Both the position numbers and the translations under genes were made by a program. Below, piece after piece: positions 5,487 to 7,077 of a stretch of DNA of 7,077 nt (positions are counted from its first letter, which is position 1; every line of letters starts with the position of its first letter). The DNA is from a bacterium (GTDB lineage: Bacteria > ARS69): the NCBI GenBank assembly GCA_025774865.1, contig JALGZO010000716.1, positions 1 to 7,077 of the forward strand. The letters run 5' to 3'. The notes beneath the pieces are model-generated. The model saw only the letters and a list, made by a program, of their open reading frames with translations, made no database searches and was not told the origin of the DNA.

Positions 5487-7077
5487 TGCCCGCCCCCCCC
5501 CGCCGGTTCACCGGGATGACACGCGTCACAGGCGTTTTCCGCAAACGGGTCGTGGGTGACGGCCTGCAGCCTTCTCGCATCTTGCGTCGCATGCGGGTCG
5601 TGACACTTGCGACAATCGAGTTGATCGCCACTGAGGCCGAGATGGAGATCCCGGAACCCGGCGTCGTCACCATCGTGGCAGGTGAGACACTGATCGGGTA
5701 TCGCCTCAGCGAGCAGCGTCGGCTCGGGGCTGTGATGAGGCTCGTGGCACTCCAGGCACTCCCCGTCCTCCGCCGGAGGATGGACGGTGCCGCTCTCCAT
5801 CCTCTTCCCCAAGCCCTCGTGACAGGTGAAGCACAGGCGGGGGGGCGCCTCCGGGAGGAGACCTGCGATCATTCCCGTGTGGGGCAGGTGGCAGGCGGTA
5901 CAGGTCCCCTCCGCGACCGGAGCGTGTGTGCTCCGGCTCGATGCGGACTCGGTCGGGACGTCGTCGTGGCATTCCATGCACACGGCGGACACCTCGCTCA
6001 CCATCAAATGTTCGTACTCCGAGGCGTGCGGCGTGTGACAGAGATCGCACTCCCTCTCCTCGAAGGGTGAATGGACCACGGTCGGTTGCCCTTCGAACAA
6101 GGTCTCGTGGCAGGTGGCGCAGAGCGCGTTTCTGTCGTCCTTAAGTAGACTCGCCCCCCCGGAAGCGTGGGGAGCGTGGCACTCGTTGCATTTCCCGATC
6201 TTCGCCGGGACGTGCACGCTCTTCTGGGTCGCCCAGTCGATCAGATCGTCGTGGCAGGTGGCACACAGCTCCGAGCGCGGGGCATTTGTCAGGCTCGCGT
6301 GATCCGAGCCATGGGGCACGTGACAGTCCAGGCACTCACCGCCGTCCAGGGGATCGTGAACGTTTTCGCTCGCCAGCTCCGCCTCGACCTCGGTGTGACA
6401 ACCGAGACAGAGGAGCGTTACGGGTTCCGAGACGAGCTTCTGCTCGGCGAGTCCGTGCGCGTCGTGACAGAGGCTGCAGTCCTGCCGGGCCGGCTCGTGT
6501 CGGGAGGCCTTGACCAGCTCCGGATGGATGTCGTCGTGGCAGTCGAGGCACAGCGAGCTCGCCGGCTGCCGCAGAAGCACGGGCTCCCGGGATCCGTGGG
6601 GGCCGTGGCAGTCGAGGCACGCCCCGTCCTCCACGGGTGAGTGGGTGCCCGCGGGCGCCACCTCGGACTCGTCGTGGCAATCCAGGCACAGCTCGACGGG
6701 GTCCTGCGAGATCGTCGCGAAGGGCTCCGGATCGCCGGGGGCCGCGTGGCAGGCCTCGCAATCGCCCTCGGTCATCGGGTCGTGAGCCGAAGCCGTCAGG
6801 AGCTTCACGCTCTCGGAGGAGTGCGGTGAATGACAGCTGGAGCACTCCGCATCCTGGACGGGATAGCCCCAATGGGCCTCGCCGAACGAGGGCTTCGAGG
6901 GGTCGTGGCAGTCGAGACACAGGGCGCGGGCTTCGCGGCTCAGAAGGCCCCCATGATCCGCCCCGTGCACCTCGTGACAAGAGAAGCAGCCGTCCGCGAG
7001 AGGTGCGTGCTGATGCTGGAAGTCGAATTCCCGGTGGTCATGGCAGTCGAAGCAGAGTTGCTCCAGCGGGCTACTGA
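5483..7077 (-). CDS. Large doubled-CXXCH multiheme cytochrome c, C-terminal part (runs off right edge)
   Basis: The frame is open from the right edge to TGA at 5485-5483, giving 531 codons less the first partial one. There is no start or signal peptide in view: CFDCH and CFSCH lie before the first possible GTG (6970), so the gene begins beyond 7077. I count 22 CXXCH sites: ten paired modules of about 40-50 residues plus two unpaired sites, CEACH (bases 6760-6746) and CDACH close to the C-terminus. The typical module reads LCxxCH, a variable stretch, HxP, then CxxCHxPH and a Leu-Leu ending, as in the doubled CXXCH family. The extra histidines supply probable second axial ligands. Density is about one haem per 24 residues, leaving little room for other domains, so an electron-wire or electron-storage role in the periplasm or outside the cell is the natural reading. 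The tail after the last haem is only a Pro/Gly-rich stub. It is translationally coupled to the next cytochrome by a 4-bp overlap. Confidence 0.93.
   Translation of the reverse strand, partial: SSPLEQLCFDCHDHREFDFQHQHAPLADGCFSCHEVHGADHGGLLSREARALCLDCHDPSKPSFGEAHWGYPVQDAECSSCHSPHSSESVKLLTASAHDPMTEGDCEACHAAPGDPEPFATISQDPVELCLDCHDESEVAPAGTHSPVEDGACLDCHGPHGSREPVLLRQPASSLCLDCHDDIHPELVKASRHEPARQDCSLCHDAHGLAEQKLVSEPVTLLCLGCHTEVEAELASENVHDPLDGGECLDCHVPHGSDHASLTNAPRSELCATCHDDLIDWATQKSVHVPAKIGKCNECHAPHASGGASLLKDDRNALCATCHETLFEGQPTVVHSPFEERECDLCHTPHASEYEHLMVSEVSAVCMECHDDVPTESASSRSTHAPVAEGTCTACHLPHTGMIAGLLPEAPPRLCFTCHEGLGKRMESGTVHPPAEDGECLECHEPHHSPEPTLLAEAIPDQCLTCHDGDDAGFRDLHLGLSGDQLDCRKCHDPHATQDARRLQAVTHDPFAENACDACHPGEPAGGGGQ
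5493..5501. repeat. Homopolymer C9 (G9 on the coding strand) at the cytochrome-cytochrome junction
   Basis: Nine identical bases lie near the last codons of the upstream cytochrome, encoding part of its AGGGGQ end, just seven to fifteen bases before the GTGA overlap at 5486-5483. Such tracts are prone to slippage in replication and to miscounting in sequencing. The G-rich stretch is also the only purine-rich sequence ahead of the downstream start, so it may serve as a poor ribosome binding site. Translational coupling through the overlap is probably more important. Confidence 0.8.

Noticed and set aside
5506-7060. Regularly spaced short repeats such as GTGGCAGTCGAGGCA (6536, 6605) that resemble a CRISPR array
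   Set aside because: On the minus strand they encode the C-L-D-C-H haem sites of a continuous reading frame. Copies vary and spacing follows protein modules, so this is coding repetition.

Overview
The window is GC-rich and tightly packed. Every gene I can support lies on the minus strand, so transcription runs from the right edge to the left. No rRNA, tRNA, IS element or CRISPR array is visible. The content suggests a GC-rich, didierm, respiring bacterium with a large cytochrome c inventory, perhaps from the myxobacterial/deltaproteobacterial, acidobacterial or candidate-phylum range. Taxonomy cannot be settled from this sequence alone.

In transcription order: (1) 7077-5483 is the C-terminal part of a very large multiheme c-type cytochrome, open at the right edge, with 22 CXXCH haem sites in 531 visible codons, built from repeated 'doubled CXXCH' modules. 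(2) 5486-4213 is a second, secreted cytochrome of the same design, overlapping the first by a GTGA stop/start. It is broken by a perfect 53-bp tandem duplication (4394-4446 and 4447-4499). The reading frame ends at 4413 with 13 haem sites; removing one repeat copy restores an exact 406-residue, 16-haem protein ending at 4213. (3) 4237-500 is a 1245-residue protein that fuses a polytopic membrane domain, a spermidine-synthase-like Rossmann domain and a TPR tail; its GTG start lies inside the end of the ancestral cytochrome frame. (4) 499-282 is an intergenic region with two inverted repeats. (5) 281-1 is the N-terminus of a secreted protein with a signal peptide and an apparent CTG start, cut by the left edge.

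The first three genes overlap at their ends and look like one operon. Two haem-dense extracytoplasmic proteins (about one haem per 24 residues) are natural candidates for long-range electron transfer across the periplasm or outside the cell. The membrane/SpeE-like/TPR protein is the least expected partner. Its nucleotide-binding fold is recognisable, but several signature residues of true spermidine synthases are replaced, so a role in assembling, modifying or anchoring the cytochromes is a reasonable but unproven idea. The 53-bp duplication is the sharpest anomaly: it is either a real recent inactivating mutation or an assembly join artefact.
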